A stretch of DNA of 64,000 nucleotides from Actinomadura nitritigenes (GCF_017573545.1 NZ_JAGEOK010000012.1:186001-250000); one strand, 5' to 3'; positions 37,299 through 46,183 are shown, numbered from the stretch's first letter. The notes: generated from the sequence alone by a model not told the origin. A program made the numbers and translations.

Positions 37299-38741
37299 CT
37301 AGCGGATGAGGGCGGTCTGGCTGCCGCCCGTGGGCGGGAGCCGGACGGTGGTGGGCGCGGGCATCAGCGGCAGCACGGTGAACAGGTAGCCGTCGCCCTT
37401 GCCCTTCGCCATGATCCGCGCGGCGTAGACCGGCCCCGACCCCGGCCCGGCCGTGATGACGGCCCCGTAGCCCTTGTCGCCGCCGTGCGGTGCGGCGAGC
37501 TTCGTCTCGACGGTGCGTCCCGCGCCGATCTCGACGTTCTGCGGTGCGCCCGCCCCCTGCGCGTCCATCGTGGTGATCTGGACGGTGGCGCGGCCCGCGG
37601 GCGCGGTGAGGACGACGGACGCGTCGAACCGGTCGTCGGCGATGACCGCGGAGGCCCCGGACGCACCGCCGAGCGGCTCGGTGGCGGTGCCGTAGGCGAC
37701 GTCGGCGCCGCGCGAGGCCGCGTACCCGGCGATGATCGGCCGGTCGGAGTCCAGCCGGACGGCGGCGGCGCGGCCGGACAGGGCGCCGGCGAGGTCGACG
37801 GAGGTGACGCTCTGCGCGGGCGCCTCCACGATGTCCTGGCCCTGCGGGGCGAAGGCGCCGTCGGCGGTGACGGCCCGCACCCTGATCCGGGCGTCGGCCT
37901 CGCCGGGCACCGCGATGACGAGCCTGCGCTGCCCGTCGCCGCCGGGCACGCCGGGGACGACCGCGGACGCGGCGGGCTCGGGCGACAGCGGCAGCCACTC
38001 GACGCCCTTCTTCTCGCCGACCCGGACCCGCAGCGACGCCGCGACGCGCCCGGCGGTGGTGTGCACGTGGAGCGCGAGGTCACGGGCCGTCTTGACGATG
38101 TCGCCGAGCCCTTCCGGCTGCTCGCCGATCCTGATGACGCTGGTGCCGTACGGGGCGACGGGCGTGGCGAGGCCCTCGGTGGTGTCGAGCGGCCCCTCCC
38201 CGGACAGGCCGGTGACGTCGACGGACGCGGGCTGGGCGTCGACGTTGGTGAGGTACAGGTCGAGCCGGTCGGCGGCGAGCGGGCCGGGGCCGAGGAACCA
38301 CAGGTCGGTGCCGGGACGGGCGCAGCGGGCGCTCGCCAGGCCGCGGTCGGCGCCGCCGGACCAGTGGGTGGTCTGCTCGGCCTCGATCCCGGCGGCGAGG
38401 GCGCCGGTGGCCCGGACGGTGTAGGAGTCCTCGGTGGTGCCCGTGTCCTTGTCCCAGCCCTGGCCGGGGGCGGTCATGGAGGCGAGCGGGGAGCCGCCGC
38501 GGGTGTCGGCCACGTCGAGGCGTCCGCCGGTCCGCTTCTGCGGGAGGGACTGGAGGGCGACGCGGCCGCCCTCGTGCCCCGGGCAGACCATCACGGCGGC
38601 GTCGACGGGCTCGCTGCGCCCCTTGGCCACGGCGTTCCCGGGGCGGGAGAACGACGCGGCGCCGTAGAGGGCCGCGAGGCCGACCAGGACGAGGGCGGCG
38701 ATGGCGTAGCGCATGCCGAGGAGCTTCAGCACTCGGTCCAT
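37299..38741 (-). CDS. DUF5719 family membrane-anchored protein
   Basis: 480 residues. One N-terminal signal-anchor (MDRVLKLLGMRYAIAALVLV, then GLAALYGAASF) precedes a long extracytoplasmic beta-rich part with several PVDAAVMVCPGHEGG-like and Ser/Thr/Gly-rich segments. This matches the DUF5719 proteins that sit immediately downstream of the large membrane glycosyltransferase in actinobacteria. ATG 38741 lies one base from the upstream stop, so the two genes are coupled and probably act together at the cell surface. The frame to 39023 overlaps the glycosyltransferase and is not the gene. Confidence 0.85.
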   Translation of the reverse strand: MDRVLKLLGMRYAIAALVLVGLAALYGAASFSRPGNAVAKGRSEPVDAAVMVCPGHEGGRVALQSLPQKRTGGRLDVADTRGGSPLASMTAPGQGWDKDTGTTEDSYTVRATGALAAGIEAEQTTHWSGGADRGLASARCARPGTDLWFLGPGPLAADRLDLYLTNVDAQPASVDVTGLSGEGPLDTTEGLATPVAPYGTSVIRIGEQPEGLGDIVKTARDLALHVHTTAGRVAASLRVRVGEKKGVEWLPLSPEPAASAVVPGVPGGDGQRRLVIAVPGEADARIRVRAVTADGAFAPQGQDIVEAPAQSVTSVDLAGALSGRAAAVRLDSDRPIIAGYAASRGADVAYGTATEPLGGASGASAVIADDRFDASVVLTAPAGRATVQITTMDAQGAGAPQNVEIGAGRTVETKLAAPHGGDKGYGAVITAGPGSGPVYAARIMAKGKGDGYLFTVLPLMPAPTTVRLPPTGGSQTALIR

Positions 38742-38742
38742 G

Positions 38743-41700
38743 TCAGCTCTGCTCCTCCGAGGCCACGGGTTCGGGCGCCGGCTCGCTCGCGGACCTGGGC
38801 TCTGGCAGGGTCCCGGAGGCGGACTCGGGCAAGGCTCTAGAGGCGGGCGCGGGCAGGGCTCCGGAGGCGGGGGCGGGCTCGTCTCGCGGCGGCTCCGCGG
38901 TCTCCGGCGTCTCCGAAGGCGGGGCCGGTGCCGGTTCGTGGCGGACGCCGGCGCGGTGCCCGCCGCGGACGCCGCGCCTGGCGCGGCGGCCCCGCCGTTC
39001 GCGCCGTTCGCGGTTGCGGTCACCGCCCGGCACGAGGGTGTCGGCCCGTGCGCCCGGCAGCGCCAGGACGGCGACCAGGAGCACCGCCGCGCCCTGGACG
39101 ACGAGCCACGTGTGCCGCATCAGCATGCCGCGTGCCAGCGTGACCTCGCCGCCGGACGCGGGGACGTCGTAGCCCTGCGCCCATCCGTCGACGGTCCGCG
39201 ACCTGAGGCCGTGGCCGTTCAGCTCCGCCTTCCAGCCGCCGTCGGCCGGTTCGGCGAGCAGCAGTGTGCGCGCGCCGGTCCCGGCGGGGATGCGCACCCG
39301 CGCGTCGATCTTCCCCGCGCGCAGCGGCGTGATCGTGGAGCCCTGCAGGAGCATCATGCGGCCGGAGTTCGCCTGAAGGCGCCACACCGCGAACGATCCC
39401 GTCCGGCTGAGCCGCGACAGTTCCGGCGCCGCGTCCAGGACCTTGGTGACGGGGTCGGAGCCGGGGTGCGGCACCAGCACGTACTGGACGCCCATCCGCG
39501 ACAGCGCCGGGCCGTCGTCGCCCTCCCGGTTCGCGGCCAGGCCCGCGACCAGCTCGTCCAGGCGCCGCTCGCCGGGCCCGTCCGCGAAGGTCTCGGCCTC
39601 GCCGAGCCTCGGCCGGTCGCCGCGCAGCAGCGTGTAGGCGACGCGTCCGGAGGCGTCGCCGTGCAGCACGAGCGTGCGCGGCCCGCCCGGCGCCTTGACG
39701 AACTCGGGGACGGTGTCGGTGCCGACGGTGCCCAGCGGCCCACCCGCGCCCCGGGCGATCCACGCGCCCGCCGCGAGCAGCGGGGCCGTGAGCGCGGCCA
39801 AGACGACGACAGCGCCGCCCGCCTTGTAGATCAGGTGCTTGCCGGCGAGGACCTCGGTGCCGCGCTGGACGGCGGCGGTCGCGGCCAGCAGGACCCCCGC
39901 GCCCGCGTAGATCAGGGCGACGCCCGGCCAGGCCGGCGCCGCGTCCGCCCCCTTGGTGACGGTGGCCGCGCCGGTGAGGATCGCGACGAGCAGCCCGGCG
40001 ACGGCCAGCAGCCACCCCGCGAGGACGGCAGTGCGGCGGCCGCGCAGCGGCAGCGCGCAGACGGCGGCGGCGAACAGCCCGGCGAAGGTCCACCACACGG
40101 GCGTGCCGGGGCCGCCGGGGTTCAGGCTGAGCAGCTCGGCGGCCGTCGCGGGCTCGAACGCCCGGTGCAGGCCCGCCTCCAGCAGGAACCGCGACGGGTG
40201 CAGCAGCAGCCCGGCCGTCCAGGGGAGCAGCAGCAGCGGCGGGACGGCCAGCGCGATGACGAGGTTGCGGCGGTCCTGCCGGCGGCGCCGGTCGAACAGC
40301 GCCCAGACCAGGCCGCCGCCGGCCAGCGCCAGCGGCCACGCGAGCGGGACGAACGCGGTCGCGACGGTCAGCAGCAGCGCGACCGCCCAGGCCGCGCGCG
40401 CGGCGCGCTTGCGCAGCGTGGCGGGGTCCGCGGCGAAGCGCGGCAGCCCGTACATGCGGGCGACCTGCACGGCGATCAGCGGGAGCAGGACGAGGACGAC
40501 CGCGGTGCCGAGCCGGCCGCCCGCGATGGCGCCGGTCGCGGCGGGCAGCAGCGCGTACGCGGCGGCGAACCACACGCGGACGGCGGCGACGGGGATGCGG
40601 CGGCCGGCGGAGCGGGCGCGGCGTCCGGTCCGCGGCGGCTCCAGCACCAGGACGCGGGACGCGCGGTAGGCGGTGAGCCCGGCGAGCGGGACGCTGCCGA
40701 GCAGCAGGACCGCGACCGCCAGCCACGGTTTGCCGAACAGGACCGTCGACAGCAGCGCCAGGAACCCGACGTACGGCGGGCTGCCCGCGCCCGTGCCGAG
40801 ACCGACCGGGTGGAAGCCGGACAGGTACTGGTCCCACAGGTCGCTCGCGCCGCCCCACGCGGGCACGAGCGCCCCGCCGCCGAGGCGCGCCGCCCCGGTG
40901 ATCAGCGACCGCTCCGCCGCGGCGGTGACGGCGGCGAGCGCCAGCACCAGCAGCACGCCGGGGCGGGCGAGCAGCCGGCGGATCGGGCCGGGCTCGTCGG
41001 TGATCTCGTCCTCGGACTCCCGGTCGTGCTCGTGCGCGGCGAAGAACTCCGAGGCCGCCTCGGCGCCGCGCCGCAGCGCGACCATCCGGGGCTGGAACCG
41101 CCGGACGCTGCGGTGCACGCGCGCCCGGCCCTCGGCGCGGACGGCGCGGGCCCGCCGCAGCCGGCCGGGATCGCGCAGCACGTCGGCGAGCGCGGCGAGC
41201 TCCGCGCGCGCGGCGGCGGGCCGCTTGGTGATCGTCAGGACGAGCGCGTGGACCAGCGAGGCCCACACGTTCCGGGCCAGCGTCCGCAGCATCGTCCGGA
41301 ACGGCTGGTTCGCCAGCAGCGTCCACAGCGCGTTGCGGCGGTCGCGGCGGAGCGGGTGCTCGGAGGTCATCCCGATCTCGCGGAGCCCCCGCCGCGCGGC
41401 CTCGGCGTGGTACACGACCGCGTCGGTCGCGACGACGACCCGGTGCCCGGCCGCGTGCGCCCGCCAGCAGAAGTCCAGGTCGTCGCGGAAGATGCCGTAC
41501 TCGACGTCGAACCCGCCGAGCCGGTCCCACACGTCGCGCCGCACCAGCATCCCGGCGCTGGAGACGGCCAGCACGTCGCGGACGCCGTCGTGCTGGCCCT
41601 GGTCGAACTCGCGGCGGTCGACGCCGGTCCAGCGGCGCCCGGCGGCGTCGACGGACGTCCCGGCCTCGCGCAGCACGCGCCGGTCGGCGAAGTCGCGGAT

Positions 41701-42183
41701 CTTGGGGCCGAGGACGGCGATGCCGGGATCGGACTCGGCGGTCCGCAGCAGGTGGCCGAGGGCGTCGTGGTCGGGCACGGAGTCGTCGTGCAGCAGCCAG
41801 ACCCACTCGGTACGGGGGGTCCCCGGCTCGTCGTCGGGGACGGGCGCGGACGCGGCGTCCTGGCGGAGCGCCTCGGCGACGGCCTCGCCGTAGCCGGTGG
41901 TGCGGGGCAGCGTGAGGACGTCGTGGCCGCCGATGACCTCGGCGAGGACGGCGGGGCCGCGGTCGCGGCTCCCGGTGTCCACGGTCACGAGGCGCTGCAC
42001 GGGCCGCGCCTGCGTCAGCAGCGCCTTGAGCGCCTCGGGCAGCCAGCGCGCGCCGTCATGGGCGACGAGGACGGCCGTGACGACATGGCGATCGAGTGTG
42101 GGGGCCAAGGATCGCTCGATCTGTGGGACGACGGGTGATTCCCTGCTGGAACGCAGCAGCCGTGCCGGCCCTGGGGCCGACAC
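38743..42183 (-). CDS. Large membrane glycosyltransferase, family 2
   Basis: 1,146 residues. The cytoplasmic GT-A domain (about 33-330) begins HVVTAVLVAHDGARWLPEAL; the acidic site appears as WLLHDDSVPD and RDDLDFCWRAHAAGHRVV. From about 390 to 850 there are a dozen or more membrane helices, then an extracytoplasmic region, a further helix (about 1050-1070) and a Pro/Glu-rich tail. Orthologues accompany WhiB and DUF5719 in actinobacteria and are thought to make surface glycans. GTG 42183 is the annotated start but lies in a hairpin; TTG 42108 is an alternative. Neither has a ribosome site. Confidence 0.9.
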   Translation of the reverse strand: MSAPGPARLLRSSRESPVVPQIERSLAPTLDRHVVTAVLVAHDGARWLPEALKALLTQARPVQRLVTVDTGSRDRGPAVLAEVIGGHDVLTLPRTTGYGEAVAEALRQDAASAPVPDDEPGTPRTEWVWLLHDDSVPDHDALGHLLRTAESDPGIAVLGPKIRDFADRRVLREAGTSVDAAGRRWTGVDRREFDQGQHDGVRDVLAVSSAGMLVRRDVWDRLGGFDVEYGIFRDDLDFCWRAHAAGHRVVVATDAVVYHAEAARRGLREIGMTSEHPLRRDRRNALWTLLANQPFRTMLRTLARNVWASLVHALVLTITKRPAAARAELAALADVLRDPGRLRRARAVRAEGRARVHRSVRRFQPRMVALRRGAEAASEFFAAHEHDRESEDEITDEPGPIRRLLARPGVLLVLALAAVTAAAERSLITGAARLGGGALVPAWGGASDLWDQYLSGFHPVGLGTGAGSPPYVGFLALLSTVLFGKPWLAVAVLLLGSVPLAGLTAYRASRVLVLEPPRTGRRARSAGRRIPVAAVRVWFAAAYALLPAATGAIAGGRLGTAVVLVLLPLIAVQVARMYGLPRFAADPATLRKRAARAAWAVALLLTVATAFVPLAWPLALAGGGLVWALFDRRRRQDRRNLVIALAVPPLLLLPWTAGLLLHPSRFLLEAGLHRAFEPATAAELLSLNPGGPGTPVWWTFAGLFAAAVCALPLRGRRTAVLAGWLLAVAGLLVAILTGAATVTKGADAAPAWPGVALIYAGAGVLLAATAAVQRGTEVLAGKHLIYKAGGAVVVLAALTAPLLAAGAWIARGAGGPLGTVGTDTVPEFVKAPGGPRTLVLHGDASGRVAYTLLRGDRPRLGEAETFADGPGERRLDELVAGLAANREGDDGPALSRMGVQYVLVPHPGSDPVTKVLDAAPELSRLSRTGSFAVWRLQANSGRMMLLQGSTITPLRAGKIDARVRIPAGTGARTLLLAEPADGGWKAELNGHGLRSRTVDGWAQGYDVPASGGEVTLARGMLMRHTWLVVQGAAVLLVAVLALPGARADTLVPGGDRNRERRERRGRRARRGVRGGHRAGVRHEPAPAPPSETPETAEPPRDEPAPASGALPAPASRALPESASGTLPEPRSASEPAPEPVASEEQS

Positions 42184-42190
42184 GGCTGCT
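42155..42190 (-). terminator. Hairpin after whiB that overlaps the glycosyltransferase start
   Basis: Arms AGCAGCCGTGCCGGCC and GGCCGACACGGCTGCT pair over 16 bp with one G-U wobble and a 4-nt loop. It lies about 150 nt beyond the whiB stop. A smaller hairpin CGGATCC-CCG-GGATCCG is at 42221-42237. The GTG of the next gene sits within the larger stem, so this may act as an attenuator as well as a terminator. Confidence 0.65.
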
Positions 42191-42341
42191 TACTGTACGC
42201 GTGGTCGAGCGGGCACGCTTCGGATCCCCGGGATCCGGGCGCCGGCCCGGCCGGCGCGGGCGTCCGGGAGGGGCTCAGCGCGGCGCCGCTCCCCTTCGGC
42301 GCCCGCGAACCGGCCGGCCGGTGACCCGCGGGTCGTGGACG

Positions 42342-42605
42342 TCAGACGGCTTGGCGCTTCAGCTTGCGGCGTTCGCGTTCGGACAGTCCCCCCCAAATAC
42401 CGAAACGTTCATCGTGCTGCAGCGCGTACTCCAAGCACTCCGTCCGCACCTCGCATGCCCGGCACACCTTCTTGGCCTCGCGAGTGGAGCCGCCCTTCTC
42501 CGGAAAAAACGCCTCCGGGTCCGTCTGCGCGCACAGTGCGCGCTCCTGCCAGCCCATCTCTTCGCCGTCTGTGCCGTGCGCCAGCGGGATGACGACCTCG
42601 CTCAC
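42342..42605 (-). CDS. whiB: WhiB family iron-sulfur regulator, WhiB/WhiB2 type
   Basis: An 87-residue transcription factor that binds a [4Fe-4S] cluster and partners with a sigma factor. Cysteines C25, C48, C51 and C57 give the C-x22-C-x2-C-x5-C pattern; GIWGG at 69-73 and the basic ERERRKLKRQAV tail are intact. GWQERALCAQTDPEAFFPEK and GGSTREAKKVC are nearly identical to what I remember of Streptomyces WhiB (sporulation septation) and its mycobacterial homologue WhiB2, an essential division regulator. GTG 42605 has AGGAGG six bases upstream. Same neighbourhood as Rv3260c. Confidence 0.96.
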   Translation of the reverse strand: MSEVVIPLAHGTDGEEMGWQERALCAQTDPEAFFPEKGGSTREAKKVCRACEVRTECLEYALQHDERFGIWGGLSERERRKLKRQAV

Positions 42606-42691
42606 AGCGCACCTCCTGCCCGTGGAACCCCCTGGTCAATGCCGTCCTCAAGATCTCTCCCCCGGGAAGGCATTGAAACTACACCGACGAA

Positions 42692-42721
42692 ATTACACGC
42701 GTGTAGCGCCCGCCCCGTCAA
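42692..42721 (-). promoter_or_regulatory. whiB promoter with a perfect palindrome over the -10 region
   Basis: Minus strand TTGACG (42721-42716) and TGTAAT (42697-42692) are separated by 18 nt, a good housekeeping promoter giving a leader of about 80 nt. A 12-bp palindrome TACACGCGTGTA (42694-42705) covers the -10 and part of the spacer, an arrangement suited to repression. The regulator is unknown. Confidence 0.65.
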
Positions 42722-42838
42722 GCGGAACGAGTTTCCAGGGCGACATAGCGGGTTATGTGGGGAAGCGCTCGCCGAACCTCAGATGAAGATCAGTTAATCG
42801 GCGGGTCAGCGAGGCGGATCACCGCGGACCGGCGCCGG

Positions 42839-43777
42839 TCACTGCGGCGGCGGGGGGCGGTTGTCGCGGTACCAGTCGCCGCCCTCATCGGGCCGCTGCT
42901 CGCCCTGCGGCTGCCCGGGGTGGGTGCCCTGGGGCCCCTGCTGGGCCGCGCCCTCCTGGCCGGATCCGCCGTAGGCGCGGGTCCACTCGCCCATCTCTTC
43001 CTGCTGGTCGGCGGGCTGCTGCGGCTGCTCGCCCCCCTGCGGCTGCCCCGGCTGCGCCTGCGGCTGGGCCTGCCCCGGCTGGGCGGGCTGGCCGGGCTGG
43101 CCGGGCTGCGCCTGGCCGTACTGCTGGTACTGCGGCTGGCCGTACTGCTGCTGCCCGTACTGCTGGCCGTACTGCTGCGCGGCCTGCTGGCCCTCGGCGC
43201 CCTGCTGGCCGTACTGGTCACCCTGCTGGCCGTACTGCTGGTACTGCTGGTAGCCCTGCTGCTGGCCGTAGCCCTGCTGCCCGTACTGCTGCCCCTGCTG
43301 GTAGCCGTAGTCGGGGTAGCCCTGCTGCATCTGCGGCTGCGGGCGCGCCGGCTGCATGCCCTGGAAGACGGTGAAGACGAACCAGCCCGCGACGCCGATC
43401 ACCGCGATCTTGCCGCCGCCGGCGAGGAACACCGCGAGCTTGCTGAGGGCGCTCGCGCCGTCGGCGGCCATCGCGCTCAGCCAGGAGATGACGGCGAACA
43501 GGGCGGTGACGCCGAGCACGCCGAGCGCGCCCATGGTGATGGTGCGCGCCTGCGGGGTCGCGGCGCCCCAGGTCGTCAGCACGACCGCGAGGACGGCCAG
43601 CCCGACGCAGACGATCTGCGTGAACAGGGTGTCCTGGGCGGCCCCGAGCGCACGGTAGGTGAAGGCACCGCCGCCGCCGAGCAGCAGGATGATGCCCGCG
43701 AGCAATTGGACGCCCGCCGAGGCGAGCAGTACCCAGGCGGCCGGTTCGCGCAGGCGCTGGACGGCTTCCTTGTTCAC
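42839..43777 (-). CDS. Four-helix membrane protein with Gln/Tyr/Gly-rich tail
   Basis: 312 residues. VNKEAVQRLREPAAWVLLAS begins the first of four hydrophobic helices (to about residue 140, ending GGGKIAVIGVAGWFVFTVFQ). The remaining ~165 residues are low complexity: about 80 residues of YGQQ, QYQQYGQ and QQGYG repeats, then PGQPAQPGQAQPQ and a mixed acidic end. GTG 43777 is chosen for GGAGAAG upstream; the frame to 43861 adds residues without a site. Tails of this composition resemble prion-like, phase-separating regions in other organisms. The protein is of unknown function and is divergent from fbiA. Confidence 0.8.
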   Translation of the reverse strand: MNKEAVQRLREPAAWVLLASAGVQLLAGIILLLGGGGAFTYRALGAAQDTLFTQIVCVGLAVLAVVLTTWGAATPQARTITMGALGVLGVTALFAVISWLSAMAADGASALSKLAVFLAGGGKIAVIGVAGWFVFTVFQGMQPARPQPQMQQGYPDYGYQQGQQYGQQGYGQQQGYQQYQQYGQQGDQYGQQGAEGQQAAQQYGQQYGQQQYGQPQYQQYGQAQPGQPGQPAQPGQAQPQAQPGQPQGGEQPQQPADQQEEMGEWTRAYGGSGQEGAAQQGPQGTHPGQPQGEQRPDEGGDWYRDNRPPPPQ

Positions 43778-43812
43778 GGTGACTTCTCCAGACCGAGGCA
43801 ATCGGATGACAC

Positions 43813-43824
43813 GCAAAGCTTTGC
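43813..43824. promoter_or_regulatory. Perfect 12-bp palindrome between the Gln-rich gene and fbiA
   Basis: GCAAAGCTTTGC lies 36 nt upstream of the Gln-rich gene start and 126 nt from fbiA. A possible -10 TAGCGT for the Gln-rich gene is at 43873-43868, so the palindrome would be in the transcribed leader or act as an operator. AT content is locally high. No known regulator site matches. Confidence 0.4.
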
Positions 43825-43936
43825 ACATCCCGCCCGGCCCCGTCTCTGTCCCCCGCGGCACGCCAAAACGCTAGAAAGGCGCGGTTCGCGGGCGCCGAAC
43901 GCGCACTGCGCGTCGAGAGCCGCCCACCCGGCGCCC

Positions 43937-43942
43937 TAGGCT
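43937..43942 (+). promoter_or_regulatory. -10 element of the fbiA promoter (leaderless)
   Basis: TAGGCT ends seven bases before the fbiA ATG at 43950, so transcription would begin at or next to the start codon. A weak -35 TCGAGA is at 43913-43918 (18-nt spacer). No ribosome site precedes fbiA, which agrees. Confidence 0.5.
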
Positions 43943-43949
43943 GATCGGC

Positions 43950-44900
43950 ATGAGGATCGTGGCGCTGGCGGGCGGCATCGGGGGAGCCCGCTTCCTGCGC
44001 GGGCTCCAGGCCGCCGCCCCCGAGGCGGAGATCACCGTCATCGGCAACACCGGGGACGACATCTCCCTGTTCGGGCTGCGTGTCTGCCCCGACCTGGACA
44101 CCGTGATGTACACCCTCGGCGGCGGGATCAACGAGGAGCAGGGCTGGGGACGGACGGACGAGACGTTCGCCGTCAAGGAGGAGCTGGCCGCCTACGGCGT
44201 GGGGCCCGGCTGGTTCGGGCTCGGCGACCGCGACTTCGCCACCCACATCGTCCGGACGCAGATGCTGGCGGCCGGGTACAAGCTGTCGTCGGTGACCGAG
44301 GCGCTGTGCGACCGGTGGAAGCCGGGCGTGCGGCTCATCCCGATGACCGACGACCAGGTCGAGACGCACGTGGTCGTGGAAGACCCGGAGCGCGGCCGGC
44401 GCGCGATCCACTTCCAGGAGTGGTGGGTGCGGCTGCGCGCGTCGCTGCCCGCGCTGTCGATCGCGCCGGTCGGCGCCGACGAGGCGAGGCCGGCGCCGGG
44501 CGTGCTCAAGGCGATCGAGGAGGCGGACGTGGTGCTGTTCCCGCCGTCCAACCCGGTCGTCAGCATCGGGACGATCCTGGCGGTCCCCGGCATCCGCGAG
44601 GCGGTCGCGGCGAACACCGTGGTCGGCGTGTCGCCGATCATCGGCGGCGCACCGGTGCGCGGGATGGCGGACGCGTGCCTGACCGCGATCGGCGTCGAGA
44701 CGTCGGCGAAGGCGGTGGCCGAGTACTACGGGCTCGGGCTGGTGGACGGCTGGCTCGTCGACGAGGCGGACGCCGACGTGCGGGTGGAGGGCATCGAGGT
44801 GCGGTCCCGCCCGCTGCTGATGAGCGACCCGGAGGCGACGGCGGCGATCGCGCGCGCGGCGCTCGACCTGGCCCTCCGGCTGAAGAAGGAAGCACCGTGA
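43950..44900 (+). CDS. fbiA: 2-phospho-L-lactate/phosphoenolpyruvate transferase FbiA (CofD)
   Basis: 316 residues beginning MRIVALAGGIGGARFLRGLQ, the CofD/FbiA glycine-rich nucleotide loop; further signatures are IGNTGDDISLFGL, CPDLDTVMYTLGG and FPPSNPVVSIGTILAVPGI. FbiA transfers the phospholactyl or phosphoenolpyruvyl group from its GDP-linked form to the riboflavin-like precursor Fo, giving (dehydro)F420-0. The stop overlaps the fbiB start (GTGA), so it is translationally coupled. The gene that makes the GDP-linked donor (fbiD/cofC) is not in this window. Confidence 0.96.
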   Translation: MRIVALAGGIGGARFLRGLQAAAPEAEITVIGNTGDDISLFGLRVCPDLDTVMYTLGGGINEEQGWGRTDETFAVKEELAAYGVGPGWFGLGDRDFATHIVRTQMLAAGYKLSSVTEALCDRWKPGVRLIPMTDDQVETHVVVEDPERGRRAIHFQEWWVRLRASLPALSIAPVGADEARPAPGVLKAIEEADVVLFPPSNPVVSIGTILAVPGIREAVAANTVVGVSPIIGGAPVRGMADACLTAIGVETSAKAVAEYYGLGLVDGWLVDEADADVRVEGIEVRSRPLLMSDPEATAAIARAALDLALRLKKEAP

Positions 44901-46183
44901 ACCTGCAGGTGTTCGGCATCCCCGGGCTGCCCGAGGTCGGCGAGGGCGACGACATCGCCGCGCTGGTCCCGGCGGACATGGTCGAGGACGGGGACGTGCT
45001 GGTCGTCACGTCCAAGATCGTCAGCAAGGCGGAGGGCCGGGTCCTGGTCGCGGACGACCGGGAGAAGGCGATCGACGCCGAGACGGTGCGGGTGGTGGCG
45101 CGGCGCAGGCACGCGCGCGGCGAGACCCGGATCGTGGAGACGCGGCAGGGGCTGGTGCTGGCGGCGGCGGGGGTGGACGCGTCCAACACCGCGCCCGGCA
45201 CCGTCCTGCTGCTGCCGGAGGACTCCGACGCCTCCGCGCGCCGCATCCGCGCGGGCGTGCGGGAGCGGACCGGCGCGGACGTCGCGGTCATCGTGTCCGA
45301 CACGCTCGGCCGGCCGTGGCGCAACGGGCTGACGGACGCGGCGATCGGCGTGGCGGGCCTCGCGCCGCTCAGCGACCTGCGCGGCACCGACGACCCGTAC
45401 GGCAACCGGCTCGAGGCGACCGTCACCGCCGTCGCCGACGAGATCGCGGCGGCGGCGGAGCTGGTGAAGGGCAAGCTCGACGGGGTGCCGATCGCGGTGG
45501 TGCGGGGGCTGGCGCACCTGGTGACCGGCGGCGACGGCCCGGGGGCGCGGCAGCTCGTCCGGCCGCCCGCCGAGGACATGTTCCGGTACGGGTCGGCGGA
45601 CGTGCTGCACGCGCGCCGCACCATCCGCGAGTTCACCGCGGACCCGGTCGACCCGGAGGCGGTGCGGCGCGCGGTCGCCGCCGCGATCACCGCGCCGGCG
45701 CCGCACCACACGACGCCGTGGCGGTTCGTCCTGCTGGAGTCGGCGGAGTCCCGGACCCGGCTGCTGGACGCGATGCGCGACGCGTGGGAGGGCGACCTGC
45801 GCCGCGACGGCTTCTCCGAGGAGTCGATCGCCAAGCGGCTGCGCCGCGGCGACGTGCTGCGCCGCGCGCCCTACCTGGTCGTCCCGTGCCTGGTCATGGA
45901 CGGCTCGCACGACTACCCCGACGCGCGCCGCGCGGCCGCCGAGCGCGAGATGTTCGTCGTGGCGACCGGCGCGGGCGTGGAGAACCTGCTGGTCGCGCTG
46001 GCGGTGGAGGGGCTCGGGTCGTGCTGGGTGTCCAGCACGATGTTCTGCCGCGACGTCGTCCGCGAGGCCCTGGACCTGCCGGACGAGTGGGACCCGATGG
46101 GCGCGGTCGGCGTCGGCCACCCCGCCGCCCCGCCCCGCGACCGCCCGCCCCGGACCCCCGACGCGTTCATCGAGGTCCGCTGA
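44897..46183 (+). CDS. fbiB: Bifunctional F420 gamma-glutamyl ligase/reductase FbiB
   Basis: 428 residues, the full-length actinobacterial form. The N-terminal CofE-like ligase (about 1-245) has VVTSKIVSKAEGRV, VIVSDTLGRPWRNGLTDAAI and GTDDPYGNRLEAT, and adds glutamates to F420-0. The C-terminal nitroreductase-like FMN domain (about 250-428: LHARRTIREFTADPVDPEAV, GVENLLVALAVEGLGSCWVS) reduces dehydro-F420-0. Presence of both agrees with the phosphoenolpyruvate route known for mycobacteria. GTG 44897 overlaps the fbiA stop. Confidence 0.96.
   Translation: MNLQVFGIPGLPEVGEGDDIAALVPADMVEDGDVLVVTSKIVSKAEGRVLVADDREKAIDAETVRVVARRRHARGETRIVETRQGLVLAAAGVDASNTAPGTVLLLPEDSDASARRIRAGVRERTGADVAVIVSDTLGRPWRNGLTDAAIGVAGLAPLSDLRGTDDPYGNRLEATVTAVADEIAAAAELVKGKLDGVPIAVVRGLAHLVTGGDGPGARQLVRPPAEDMFRYGSADVLHARRTIREFTADPVDPEAVRRAVAAAITAPAPHHTTPWRFVLLESAESRTRLLDAMRDAWEGDLRRDGFSEESIAKRLRRGDVLRRAPYLVVPCLVMDGSHDYPDARRAAAEREMFVVATGAGVENLLVALAVEGLGSCWVSSTMFCRDVVREALDLPDEWDPMGAVGVGHPAAPPRDRPPRTPDAFIEVR

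Noticed and set aside
38713..42138. 1,141-residue open frame on the plus strand
   Set aside because: Antisense to the membrane glycosyltransferase; Arg/Gln/Gly/Ala-rich shadow without motifs.
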